From assembly GCA_022478985.1 (NCBI GenBank), contig JAKSZP010017329.1, positions 1 to 64,000 of the forward strand: a DNA stretch of 64,000 nt, read 5' to 3'. Position numbers and translations under genes: made by a program. The notes under the pieces are model-generated. The model ran no database searches. It worked only from the letters and a program-made list of their open reading frames with translations, and was not told where the DNA came from. The stretch's first letter is position 1, and every line of letters begins with the position of its first letter. Source of the stretch: Massospora cicadina. Lineage: Eukaryota > Entomophthoromycota > Entomophthoromycetes > Entomophthorales > Entomophthoraceae. Positions 54,841-64,000 of the stretch are shown one piece after another.

Positions 54841-55900
54841 AAAGGTTCTCATCTATTTTAGGTTGTGGGTTTGGGTTCCTCCTCTTCTTAGATACAAGGT
54901 GTTTTGCACGCATCATGACCCTCCCATGATTGGTCATCCGGGAAACAAGGAGTGCATTGTGTTGATCAAGCGAACTTATAACTGAACGGGCTTAACTAAG
55001 TAAGTCTTAGCCTGGATCACCAATTGCGTTACCTGTGCACAAGCTAAGTCAGATCGCTCTTGAAGAAAGGCCTCCTTCAACCATTACAACAGGCGGAGGG
55101 TCCACGAACATCAGTGTCCATGGATTTTATTGTCAAACTCCCCTGTTCTAGTGGGTTTTTGGCGGTGATGGTGGTGGTCAATCGCTTCACCAAATCATCC
55201 CTATTTATTCCCTGTTCTTCTGATTACGACTAAAGAAACTGATCATCTCTTTGTACTCCATGTGTTCTCAATGTTTGGTCTCCCGCAGGAGATCATCAGT
55301 GACTGTGGGCCCCAATTTACAGCGCAGTTCTGAAATGAGCTTTTATCCATCTTATAAACCACCCTCTGCCATTTCACCGCATACTATCCCCAGTCCGATG
55401 GACAAACCAAGCAGGTTGACCAAATTTTGGAACAGTATTTGCATTGTTATGTGGCGACCGCACTAGATACCTGGGCTGATGACCTCCCTCTTTCTCAATT
55501 TGCCTACAATAACGGAACTCACGCTTCTACGGGGTTTTCTCCCTATGAAGCGATGTTGGGTTATAATCCCTCTTTTTTGGTCAGTCCGTGTCTGTATCCA
55601 GAGGTCCCTGCTGCCGCAGATCATGTTGAGCACATCCAGTCTACCCTGTCCTTAGTGTGGGAGTATCTCCCAAAGGCTATCAATGATTATAAGCATTTTG
55701 CGGATTGTAAACAGCTTCCTGATCATGATATAATGGTGGGCTCTGATGTCATGTTAGATACTCGCCATCTGCGGATTCAGGTACCTTCCCAGAAGTTTGC
55801 AAGCAAGCAATTTGGGTTCCAACTAGTGGAGGAAGTCTTGGGAAATGGTGCTTTACAGTTAAAACTGCCAGCTCATTGAAAACAGCACCCTGTCTTCCAT
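54841..55900 (+). pseudogene. J integrase
   Basis: Zinc-binding HHDPPMIGHPGNKECIVLIK (54913-54970) and CVTCAQAKSD; SMDFIVKLPCSSGFLAVMV (55115), VFSMFGLPQEIISDCGPQFT (55262-55318), YPQSDGQTKQVDQILEQYL (55386-55440) where the catalytic E is K. From 55427 a 150-codon open frame: DLPLSQFAYNNGTHASTGFS, PYEAMLGYNPSFLVSPCLYP, and the GPY/F region DTRHLRIQVPSQKFASKQFG. Breaks are concentrated in the core. Confidence 0.82.
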
Positions 55901-56257
55901 GTGTCTCAGTTGTCCCCATTCAAGGGGATTGTTCCCATTGAGCCTGAACCAATTGTGATAGAGGATGCAGAGGAAGCTGAAGTGGAAAACATCTTGGCGT
56001 CCCACAAATCCTGGCAGTCAGTTCAGTATCTCGTTGTGTGGAAAGGGTATCCAGCCTATGAGAATAGTTGGGTCAAGGCTCACAATTGCGCCAATTACAT
56101 GGAACTTGTCGAGGTGTTCCATGAGTCCCATCCTGAGCTCCCCATCCCCCAAAAATTTGTGACTGTAATGGAAATCAGATTTCCAAAATCACAAATTTGT
56201 GGCCCTCATGCAGTTACCAGCTGTGGCGCCCTTCCTTTGGAAAAAAGGAAAGGGTAA
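55901..56257 (+). pseudogene. J chromodomain and C-terminal tail
   Basis: The single TGA just before 55880 splits HPVFHVSQLSPFKGI from the preceding part. VENILASHKSWQSVQYLVV, WKGYPAYENSWVKAHNCANY form the chromodomain (about 55985-56095), with aromatic cage positions roughly kept. The tail ends with LPLEKRKG and a stop at 56255, one base before the 3' LTR. The GGAAAAAAGGAAAGGGTAA purine tract encodes the last residues. Confidence 0.85.
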
Positions 56258-57408
56258 AGTAAGTCCAGGGGAATGTTCCCTATGCATGGATTGAGCAATC
56301 TTACCATTCCTAAATAAAAAGGTCCAAAGAGGGCGGCTGTACCCCTTGTTACCAAGGGTGATCTCGCCTAGATGGTAGATTAATGCTGGGTAACAGCCCT
56401 CCCTCTTTGGATTCCTCCCCAATACCCTCACTCACCTAGGTTGGATTTGTCTATCAGATTAAAGTAATCTGTGCTGAGGTCCTGAATCAAAGCTGAAAAT
56501 TCCACAACTGATGGTATTTAAGTCTGCTAATCGGGAAATGCATATTCAAAAAGAGACAGATGTCAAATTATCAGCTGGAATCACAGACAGTTTTGACTCA
56601 GTCACCAATATGATTGTAAACACCAACCCCCCTCAAAATCATTGAAAAATGATCCCTGATGTGCAGATGGTGTCTTTGGAAATCATTGCTGACAGTTCAA
56701 AACCGTTATCCAGTAAATTGGGAGTTGTGGCCAATGAAACTCATTTACTGAACAAATGGCCCAGCGACTGGGCATGGGTGGGTTGGGCATCCTGAACCCG
56801 TTTCCAATCAATTGGGTCCGCCCCTACGTGGGGTGGCATTGGGGAATTCCCGTGGTTCATTGGGACAGATGCCATCATGCTAAATGACAGAAATGCAGTC
56901 AATTTTCTGTTCATGAATTTGAAGTCAAACTGACAGTGACTTGGCCTGCCGCCAAATCCTTCAATGTCAGTTATAATTGAGATTATCTGCCCCATTCCCC
57001 AAAAAATAACCAGGTTAGGTAAATTTGAGGGACCCAATCCCTGCTTGGACTCACTATAATCAATGACCATATAATCAGTGGCATTGTACTGAGAAAATTG
57101 TTGGTCAATTTTCTTCCTTATTTTTCCAATAAAAAATCCTTTCCCCAATTTTAGTTGTTTATGTTGAAAAAAACCGCCTTTTCTGCCAGCATTCCAACAT
57201 CCCTTGGGGTTTATGGCCGTGTTTATCTGGTATTTCACTAGGCGTCTATATGCGATTATGGCTCATATGCAATTATTGGCGGTACCCCTTCTTAGTTCCA
57301 TAACTGTCATACTAGCAGCAGTGCCTCTGGAATTCTGGGTTGCCAGTTGGGTGCTTTGGTACTCGGGCTGGCAGGCCAGTCTTAATATAACTTTCTGTTT
57401 GCCTGACA
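56258..57408 (+). repeat. J 3' LTR
   Basis: 1151 bp copy of the 5' LTR. Contains GFVYQIKVICAEVLNQS near 56450, closer to J2 and E than the 5' copy is, and the leader frame (57204-57408). The C-terminal frame conserved in the 5' copy is shifted here by one inserted base (near 56762). Confidence 0.88.
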
Positions 57409-57684
57409 CTTTTTGGAAGAAGGAAGAAGGAAGAAGAGGTTTTAACAGAAGTAATCCGTTAAATATATATTAATTGAACTAGGTTTTGGTGGGGCAATAG
57501 CTCCTTATATTATACTTTATTATTATTTCTTGAGGATTAGCAATAACTATATCGCTTGATCATTTCTCAGTGGGTTCTACCCTCTGCAACTAGCTTGGCA
57601 GATTCAACTGAATTTGCCAAAAGTTAACAGTAATGCTCACTACAGGGAGCCCATTGATCAACACTTAAAAAGCTTTAAACTTTT
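57409..57684 (+). repeat. Element I LTR right part, PBS and leader
   Basis: The LTR remainder ends at 57629 (AAGTTAACA). ATTTCTCAGTGGGTTCTACC (57560-57580) matches ATTGCTCAGTGGGCTAAACC of the H LTR. PBS at 57631-57647 reads TAATGCTCACTACAGGG (TGG to TAA). A short GAAGAAG repeat (57414-57434) lies at the J junction. H interrupts the leader at 57685. Confidence 0.75.
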
Positions 57685-58243
57685 TGCCGTGATTACAATA
57701 TGACTGGATGATAATCTTGGGACAGATAAGGCGGTTTGGGAAGAATCCGCCAAAAATGATATCAGTTACAATTATTTGAGTGCCTTGATATGAGGCAATA
57801 TGGGATATAATGGGTTATTATTAGATCACCTCTAAATAAGGTGATAGGGCGATGTCAACATTTGGTGAATACGAATTAAATCGCCTACAATTTAGGCGAT
57901 AGAGAACTAAAGAATAACAAGCCAAAACGAGGAGAATTGGTGGAACCTTATAGTCCAAGCTATGAGAGTGGTATTGTCTGAAGCCGCTATATATAAGTGA
58001 GATGGGCGATTAAGAGAAGGAGGTTGTTAATAGGATAGAGAGAGCAAAACAGCAAGAATCTGCTGTGTTTTATTATATTAAATAAAGTAATGTAGCGGGA
58101 GCAAGTGCTACATATTTATCAATTTAAAGTTTAGTTTGTTGTTTCCAAAGGCAATGATCATCATATTGTTGGACTATTGCTCAGTGGGCTAAACCCTATG
58201 AAAACCCCTTATGGCGTATTTTACATTTTGCCAAATTACAACA
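57685..58243 (+). repeat. H 5' LTR
   Basis: 559 bp, starts TGCCGTGATTACAATATG (3' copy TGTCATGATTCC), ends CCAAATTACAACA. The pair differs by scattered substitutions over the whole length, many of them transitions. Confidence 0.95.
57988..57996 (+). promoter_or_regulatory. H LTR TATA box
   Basis: TATATATAA, kept in the 3' LTR as GTATATAAG. An AATAAA lies 85 bases downstream (58081-58086), giving a compact U3/R with promoter and polyadenylation signal. Expected role: start of element transcription. Confidence 0.55.
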
Positions 58244-59200
58244 GTGGTGCTCACTACAGGGGGTTCATTGATCAGTTATAAAATAATAAAAACTCAGTCA
58301 CCTGCTATGTCACATCCAGCTTGCTTTGATAAGAAATCTGCACAACATGATGGGGCCGTTGCATATGAGCAGTTGAAACTTGCATTTAACGCTATGCTCA
58401 AAAGACAAGATGAGCTGCTCCAGGAAGTTTGCAGTAATAAGCTGCCACCATTTGATAACAAAGAAAATATTCATGGTTTCTTTTGACAATTTTAGTTTGC
58501 AACTGAAGGAGCCTTGGACTGGCAAAAAGAAAAACTGTTGATATCCACCTAGGGATCTTGGAAGTGCTGATCAAGTTGTTTGTTACCTTCCAGATAGTTC
58601 TGTTACATATCAAGAAGTCAAGGAGATAGTTCTGCAGTTGTTCAGAAGAACTTCAAAGATTTTGCAGTGGAAAGCCGGATTTTGACCATCAGGTTTCAGT
58701 GAAATGAGACCCTCACCACATTCGCTGAGCGATTTATGGTGGAAGCTCATGTGTTGATTGGGGCAGGGATTTTATCTGAAGATGATGTATACATTGCGTT
58801 GTCCTCTGCGGTAAAGCCATACCCTGAGCTTTACAATGTCATGGCCCCATTGTTGGAAGATGATGTGCCTCTTCTTAAACTTGTTTAGTTTGTATGTTGC
58901 TTAGCTGTAACTTTCCCTACACCCATTATCAAGCTGATTCACACTGTCGCCGTAGCCAACATTAACCATGTGGGGGGAATCAACCAGTCAATGCAGATTC
59001 CACCAGGTTACTCACTGCAGTATAAAATCTGTCCCATAACTGCTGAGTGACAACTGACCAACTACCGCTTTGGCCCCAACTACGCTGATCAACAGCAGGA
59101 ATATACCAATGTGGGTCTGGTTACACCGATCATCTTTGGAATAGCCCTCAAGTGGGCCAACATATATTAAGCACAGACATAGGCCCTATGGAGTAAGTTG
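58211..59200 (+). pseudogene. H gag
   Basis: A 91-codon frame begins in the LTR at 58211 and reads through the PBS (ITTVVLTTGGSLIS); an internal ATG at 58304 (MSHPACFDKKSAQHDG) is the likelier start. AYEQLKLAFNAMLKRQDELL is a coiled coil, then a frameshift, GSADQVVCYLPDSSVTYQEV, KEIVLQLFRRTSKILQWKAG, then lines matching TLTTFAERFMVEAHVLIGAG and SEDDVYIALSSAVKPYPEL. Typical capsid order. No zinc knuckle seen; a Q/Y-rich stretch follows (59000-59160). Confidence 0.7.
58245..58261 (+). promoter_or_regulatory. H primer-binding site
   Basis: TGGTGCTCACTACAGGG one base after the LTR end. Identical to A2 and A4 although the LTRs are unrelated, so the primer tRNA is shared. Confidence 0.9.
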
Positions 59201-60780
59201 TTTTAATTGCAGTCGCACTGGGCACATGGTATGATGGTGCCCCAATTAACAGATCCCTTACGTACAACAGGATCAAAGTTATCAGGGAAAAGTCAGAGTG
59301 GAGTAGAGATGGGACTCTCTACTTCCTCTATCTCAAATTCATACATCTCACCTGAGTCTACTGTATTGATCGCAGCAGAAGCCTCCCAAGATGACGATAC
59401 ATTCCTCTACCATTACCCTATTGGGGGAGTAAATGTGTTGACTCAAGTACAAGTCAAAGAAACGGCTGACACAGGGTTTCTGGAGTAACCAAAGCCTTAT
59501 GCTTGTCAAATGTTTGACTAAAATCCGCCAGACCAGCTAGAACCGTTTGCAGATGCGTTGTCTCTAAAAGGAGTAGAGGTCGCCTTTCCAGTGGACGCTA
59601 TTATAACAGGATACCCTAAAGTTTATGCGGGTATTATAGGTTTCCTGGGAAAACGTGAACCGCTGAATGTACACGTAGTTTTTAGCTGTCATTAATCTTA
59701 CTCAGAGTATACTTACTGTGATGTTGTGGTAGCCAAAACCTGAGTAATAGCTATAATTGATACAGGCGCTCCTGTTAACATTGTCTCCACTAAGTTGGTG
59801 GCAAAGTCGTCCATAAAACCTGACATAGACCACCAGATGGTGTATGGGACTGCTAATACATAAACCACGATTTATAAGGGAGCATATAGCGCGCTTACCT
59901 TGAAGTTTGGATCCATTGTTGTTGTGGCTCCAGCGGTAGTATTACCAAATAGCAACCATGATCTGTTGATTGGGAATGCTTTTATGCAACACTATGGGGC
60001 TGTCGTTGACATGATGGAAGAGACCATAGCCATTTTGGGACAACAAATTGCAATTTATTTCACCACCAGCGGAGTGCCAAAGGGCTCAGTGCATATGGGA
60101 CAAATCAACCTTGTTTACAGCGATGGGGTGATTCCAGTGCACTATCATTAATTAAAAGGGAAAACTTGGGCCCTTCCCCATCAGATATATTAATATCAGG
60201 GGCTACCGCTTAGAGCAGCTGGATCTATATCCATTCCCTCTGGACATCAAGTCATAGTAGACACTGAGTTAGAGGTGGAAGTGCCAGCTGGGCTCTATGG
60301 GGAGATCATTGGTCCTTATAAGCAATTGCAGCTTGAGCTTCACGTGGCTCCAGGCATCATACTTATGGGCCATGGGGAGATCAGGGTATTGATAGCCAAT
60401 TTTCCAAAAATACCAATTTGAATCCACCGGCATCAGATTATAGTGTATCTATATTTAAATCTGGTTGGGGAGGTCAACCAGGTACACGAGTTCAGGTCTC
60501 TGGATGAATTTGGTCTGCCCATCAAACCGCATCTCAGTATAATGGCAGTTGTATCACGGGAGAATTTAATGGGGTTATCAGAAGACCAGAAGGATTGGGC
60601 GGAAGCTTTATTTCAAAAATACAAAGAGATTTATACTGTCAATGATCATGATTTAGGGTGCGCTTGGGGGTTGTTCATCAGCTGGGCACTGGGGATCATC
60701 CCCCCATCAGTTATCAGCCAATCCGCTGATTAAGGGCAGCTGAAGAAGTCGTCACCAAGGAGATTGACAAGCTGCTATAG
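59201..60780 (+). pseudogene. H protease and pre-RT linker
   Basis: 59207-59488 holds an acidic spacer (LIAAEASQDDDTFLYHYP). The retropepsin site is IAIIDTGAPVNIVSTKLVAK at 59749-59808. VVLPNSNHDLLIGNAFMQHY (59940-59996) corresponds to LDNNSYDMLIGTQFMIEY of the A family. 60152-60430 has GHQVIVDTELEVEVPAG and LHVAPGII. 60443-60733 carries VHEFRSLDEFGLPIKPHLSI, LSEDQKDWAEALFQKYKEIY. Catalytic DTG intact. Confidence 0.78.
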
Positions 60781-61490
60781 CAGGGAATGCTCAAACCATC
60801 TAAGAGTCTATGGGCTTTTCCTGTCCTAATTGTTAAAAAGAAGGATGGTACTAATCGATTAATAATTGACTACTGAAAGCTTAGTATCACCAAAAAAGAC
60901 TCATACCTCTACTGCAGATTGATGATGTGCTGGATTGGTTAAGAGGAGCTCGCTACTTCTCAGCAATAGATTTGATATCCAGTTATTGGCAAATTGAGTT
61001 GCCTGCGGCAGAACAAGAAAAATGCGCTGTAATCACATACAAAGGGCTTTTCTATCCCATTCTGATGCCTCAAGGGCTATGTAATGCCCTGGCTACATTA
61101 CAACGAGCAATAGACACCATTCTGGGCGATCTGAAGCTGTTGTGTGTACTTTTGTACCTCAATGATATTAACATCTTCTCTCGCATGTTCACTGAACACC
61201 TTACCCATTTGGAAGAGGTATTTTGCTGTTTGGCTGAGGCCAATATCAAGATCAAGCCCCGGAAATGCCACTTCTTTAAGGATCAGCTGGAGTATCTCAT
61301 TTTTGTGGTGGATGCAACTAGGCTAAGACCCCAACCCACCAAGGTGGAGGCTATCCAGAAGATGACTAAGCCAGTTAGTATGTGGTACATTAAGGTGTTT
61401 TTGGGGATGGTGGGTTGTTACTGCTGCTTCACTCCCAATTTCAGTTGCATTGGAGGTCCGCTGCTTGAGCTACTAAAGAAAGATGCCATG
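60781..61490 (+). pseudogene. H reverse transcriptase
   Basis: GMLKPSKSLWAFPVLIVKKK (60787), LIIDY plus stop, KLSITKKDSY, then from 60927 a 258-codon open frame: DWLRGARYFSAIDLISSYWQ, LPAAEQEKCAVITYKGLFYP, MPQGLCNALATLQRAIDTIL. The active site reads LLYLNDINIFSRMF (61151-61192): the first catalytic D has become N. IKPRKCHFFKDQLEYLIFVV and KPVSMWYIKVFLGMVGCYCC follow. Confidence 0.88.
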
Positions 61491-61910
61491 TTCAAATGGA
61501 CGGAATGGTGCCAATGTGCCTTTGATACACTTCAAACGGCGCTAATTAGTGCACCCATGTTGCGCTACCCTAATTTCGATAAGGAATTTATAGTGCAGAT
61601 GGATGCATCACTTTCCACTGTTGGGGCAGTCCTAGCTCAGATGAACGATGAGGGTGAGGAGCACCCCGTGGCATACTGCAGTCATAGCTTTAATTGCCAT
61701 TAATGAAATTACACTGTAACCAAGCGGGAGTGCTTAGCAGTGATTAATGCTTATAAGCAGCTTTGAGTTTACTTGCATGGAGTAAAGTTTAAGGATGTAA
61801 CAGATCATGCATTGTTGCATTGGTTGCTGAATTTGAGAGAGCCTGTGGGGCGGCTAGCACAATGGGCTCTTAAGCTGAAAGCTTACAACTTTGAAATTCT
61901 TTATTAATCT
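61491..61910 (+). pseudogene. H RNase H
   Basis: CAFDTLQTALISAPMLRYPN, FIVQMDASLSTVGAVLAQMN (catalytic D), HPVAYCSHSFNCH and stop at 61701, then NYTVTKRECLAVINAYKQL (E kept), VTDHALLHWLLNLREPVGRL (D kept). Ends with AQWALKLKAYNFEIL. All three acidic residues survive although the frame does not. Confidence 0.85.
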
Positions 61911-63177
61911 GAAACGAAACACCAAAACGCCAATTTTTTATCAAGATTTCCAACAATTGCAGTTACAGCAGATTTAAGCGACATAATATTCAACAAAATG
62001 CTCAGCGGGAAGTACAATGACGAACTGCTCCAAGTGAGTAAAGTGTTGAATGAAATGCAAACAAATACCTTCCAATGGAATGGGGAACTGTAAAAGCGGA
62101 TCAAAGATTCTACAGTGAATTTTCTGCGACCCTCAGCACACCCAGGAATTATTATTAGCACCCACAAGGCAGTCAGACATGGTGGGGTGCGCAAGTCAAT
62201 AGATTTGTTGCGCCCTCGGTACTATTGGGAAAGTATGAAATTTGATGTGTAAAAAACCATTTCTTTTGCCATCAGTGCCAAGTGGAGAAGCCATTCCGCT
62301 GTAAGACTTTGTGTCAGGTAGTGAAACCACATTTCAGCTTGGCATAAGGTTTCCCTTGATGTTGTTGGTCTCTTGCCAACAGGAGCTAACAGGTGTAAGT
62401 ACATTCTTGTTGCTATTGACCACTTAACCCGGTGGGTTGAAGTGAGGGCAATATGAAATTTGGGGGCAGTTACAGTGGCGTGTTCATGATGGAATGCATT
62501 ATTTAGGGACACGGCTGCCCTCAGTTTATTCTCACTGATAATGGAACCAACTTCACCTCGCACAACCTCCCCAAAATGAATGAGCTTATGGGAATCCGCG
62601 GGGTTCTAACTACCCCATACCACCCCAAATCTAATGGAATGGTTGAACGGGTGAATGGGACTCTGATGAACACCTTACAAAAATTAGTAATGGATTGACC
62701 TTCTGATTAGACCTCCCTCCTTTCCACTGCCGTGTTCACATATAATATTAATTATCATTCCGCCATGGGAAAGAGTCCCTTCCAATTACTATATGGCCGA
62801 CACCCAGCTCTTCTGGCGTTACTTTACTCGTGTGTAGAAGATACTGGTGGAATGGAACCCCACTGCTAATTGACTACCTCGCAAATATTCTGATCAAACT
62901 GTAAACCAAAGCATATTCCTTCAGCTTAGCCAAAAAGATCAGGAATCAGGCTGCCAATAAGGTATGTTGTAGTGGGTTGGCACATTTCAAAAAAGGCGAT
63001 ATGGTTCTCTTCCATGACCAACATGGGTTTGGGCGGAAACACAAGCTGGACAGTATTTGGATTGGTCAGTTTGAAGTTATAGAGAAAACTGGGGTCAGCA
63101 TGTATACCATCAAAGACCCTGCAAGTGGTTGTATCATTAACCAAGTACATGCAAAGTTCCTCTGACCATACAAGCAA
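61911..63177 (+). pseudogene. H integrase
   Basis: TNTFQWNGEL..RIKDSTVN (62060), zinc half STHKAVRHGGVRKSIDLLRP (62158-62217) and FFCHQCQVEKPF, HKVSLDVVGLLPTGANRCKY, ILVAIDHLTRWVEVRAI (62380-62450), frameshift, [19 protein letters not shown] line (62535), [20 protein letters not shown] (catalytic E, 62590-62650), [35 protein letters not shown]. The C-terminal module from 62977: HFKKGDMVLFHDQHGFGRKH, WIGQFEVIEKTGVSMYTIKD. No chromodomain. Confidence 0.88.
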
Positions 63178-63197
63178 TAGGAGCCTTATTGTCCAGT

Positions 63198-63211
63198 TAA
63201 GGAGGGGGTAA
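63198..63211 (+). promoter_or_regulatory. H polypurine tract
   Basis: TAAGGAGGGGGTAA ends directly at the TGTCATGATT start of the 3' LTR. Confidence 0.8.
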
Positions 63212-63774
63212 TGTCATGATTCCAATATGACTGGATGATAATCTCGGGACAGTTAGGGCGGTTTGGGAAGAATTCTCCAAAAATGATATCAGTTACAATT
63301 ATTCAAGTGCCTCAAGATGAGGCAATATTGGGATATAATGGTTTATTATTAGATCACCTCTAAATAAGGCGATAGGGCGATGTCAACATTCGATGAATAC
63401 AAATTAAATCGCCTTTAATTTAGGTGATAGAGAATTAAAGAATAACAAGATTAAACAAGGAGAATTGGTGGAACCAAATAGTCCAAGATATGAAAATGGT
63501 ATTGTCTGAAGCCGCTGTATATAAGTGAGATGGGCGATTAAGAGAAGGAGGTTGTTAATAGGATAGAGCGAGAAAAACAGCAAGAATCTGCTGTGTTTTA
63601 TTATATTAAATAAAGTAATGTAGCGGGAGCAAGTGCTACATATTTATTAATTTAAAGTTTAGTTTGTTGTTTCCAAGGGCCACGATCATCATATCGTTGG
63701 TCCTATTGCTCAATGGGCTAAACCCTGTGCAAAACTCCTTACGGCGTATCTCAGAATTACACCAAATTACAACA
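63212..63774 (+). repeat. H 3' LTR
   Basis: 563 bp copy of 57685-58243 with TG...CA ends, followed by the CTTTT duplication and the gag start of I. Confidence 0.95.
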
Positions 63775-64000
63775 CTTTTCAAAGCCATGGCGCAACTGGC
63801 TCACCTTGATGGGTTATTACCCTAATGTATTGAGCTGTCTCAATATGCAGAACTGAAGCCTGCCTTGGATACATCACTCTAGGCTTAAATACAGCTTTTT
63901 TGAGAAAATAAAAGTAAAAAATCAGCTCACTAAGGCCTTTCACCAACTGAACATGGTGGGCGATTAAACCAACTCACTTTCTGACCAATTGAGCAACACT
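63775..64000 (+). pseudogene. Element I gag start, runs off the window
   Basis: ATG at 63787: MAQLAHLDGLLP, stop, CIELSQYAELKPALDTSL, further stops and FHQLNMVG. The position after LTR and PBS (57409-57647, with H removed) and the YAELKPAL helix resembling YEQLKLAF of H gag suggest Gag. Heavily decayed. Confidence 0.55.

Larger units (their letters stand above)
51363..57408 (+). mobile_element. Element J: chromovirus inserted in the I LTR
   Basis: 6046 bp, plus strand, two LTRs of exactly 1151 bp each (51363-52513, 56258-57408). Flanks CTTTC (51358-51362) and CTTTT (57409-57413), a 5-bp duplication with one transition. Order: leader, protease, RT, RNase H, integrase, chromodomain. A recognisable capsid is missing between leader and protease. 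Integrase has QTK where QTE is expected. Confidence 0.88.
57685..63774 (+). mobile_element. Element H: full-length gypsy element with perfect TSD
   Basis: 6090 bp, plus strand, LTRs 57685-58243 and 63212-63774. CTTTT at 57680-57684 and 63775-63779 is a perfect 5-bp duplication. Gag, protease, RT, RNase H and integrase are in order, no chromodomain. Closest in this window to the G pol block. Broken by stops but all domains are recognisable. Confidence 0.95.

Noticed and set aside
57414..57434. GAAGAAG short tandem repeat as a microsatellite of interest
   Set aside because: Only a few units, located at an insertion junction within an LTR.
1..64000. CRISPR arrays, rRNA, tRNA genes or prokaryotic operons
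   Set aside because: No regularly spaced short repeats, no tRNA A and B box pair and no ribosomal RNA text seen; direct repeats present are LTRs.

Overview
This window is eukaryotic. I find no host gene, tRNA, rRNA or prokaryotic feature in its 64 kb. Almost every base belongs to LTR retrotransposons of the Ty3/gypsy (Metaviridae) type, nested inside one another and broken by stops, frameshifts, deletions and later insertions. Chromodomain integrases beside AT-rich non-coding DNA and very dense nesting suggest a repeat-rich fungal genome. A large basidiomycete genome such as a rust is plausible, but this is inference and no marker gene confirms it.

I use working letters for families. Group 1 (A1-A5, G, H, I, L) has no visible chromodomain. 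Where a primer-binding site (PBS) is present it is the shared TGGTGCTCACTACAGGG. F shares this PBS but has no pol of its own. Group 2 (B, C, E, J) are chromoviruses: gag, protease, RT, RNase H, integrase, chromodomain. Their junctions after the 5' LTR do not begin with TGG. In B, C and J a hydrophobic ORF starts inside the LTR and reads across the LTR boundary into the internal region. This is the most interesting signal in the window.

Layout. A1 (+, 1-1577 and 9906-11301) is split in its RT by F (1578-9905). F carries a pol block G (3651-6985) and an antisense coding-like block (7558-8169). A5 (+, 11302-14789 and 32593-33272) sits in the A1 integrase. A5 is split by B1 (-, 14790-32592). B1 is split by A2 (+, 17746-23946) at the RT catalytic motif, and by C (-, 24431-30457) between protease and RT. 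C carries a 1.57-kb LINE-like insertion in its 3' LTR. A3 (-, 33273 to about 38950) interrupts A5 again and holds a solo B LTR (37678-38328). E (-, about 38950-47013) is a chromovirus cut in RNase H by A4 (-, 41248-47001), which has intact LTRs and a perfect GTCAT duplication. From 47014 to 51082 lie a candidate solo LTR, LTR remnants and the start of L. From 51083 an H-like element I is split by J (+, 51363-57408) and H (+, 57685-63774), and runs off the window.

Five-base target duplications support A2, A4, B1, the solo B LTR, C, H and J; some carry one mismatch. Insertion order can therefore be read from the sequence: A1, then A5, then B1, then C, then the LINE-like element. LTR pairs differ often at CpG positions, and many stops are TGG to TAG or TGA, as expected from decay of methylated cytosine. 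No element looks able to make all of its proteins, though A4, C, E and H keep long recognisable domains.
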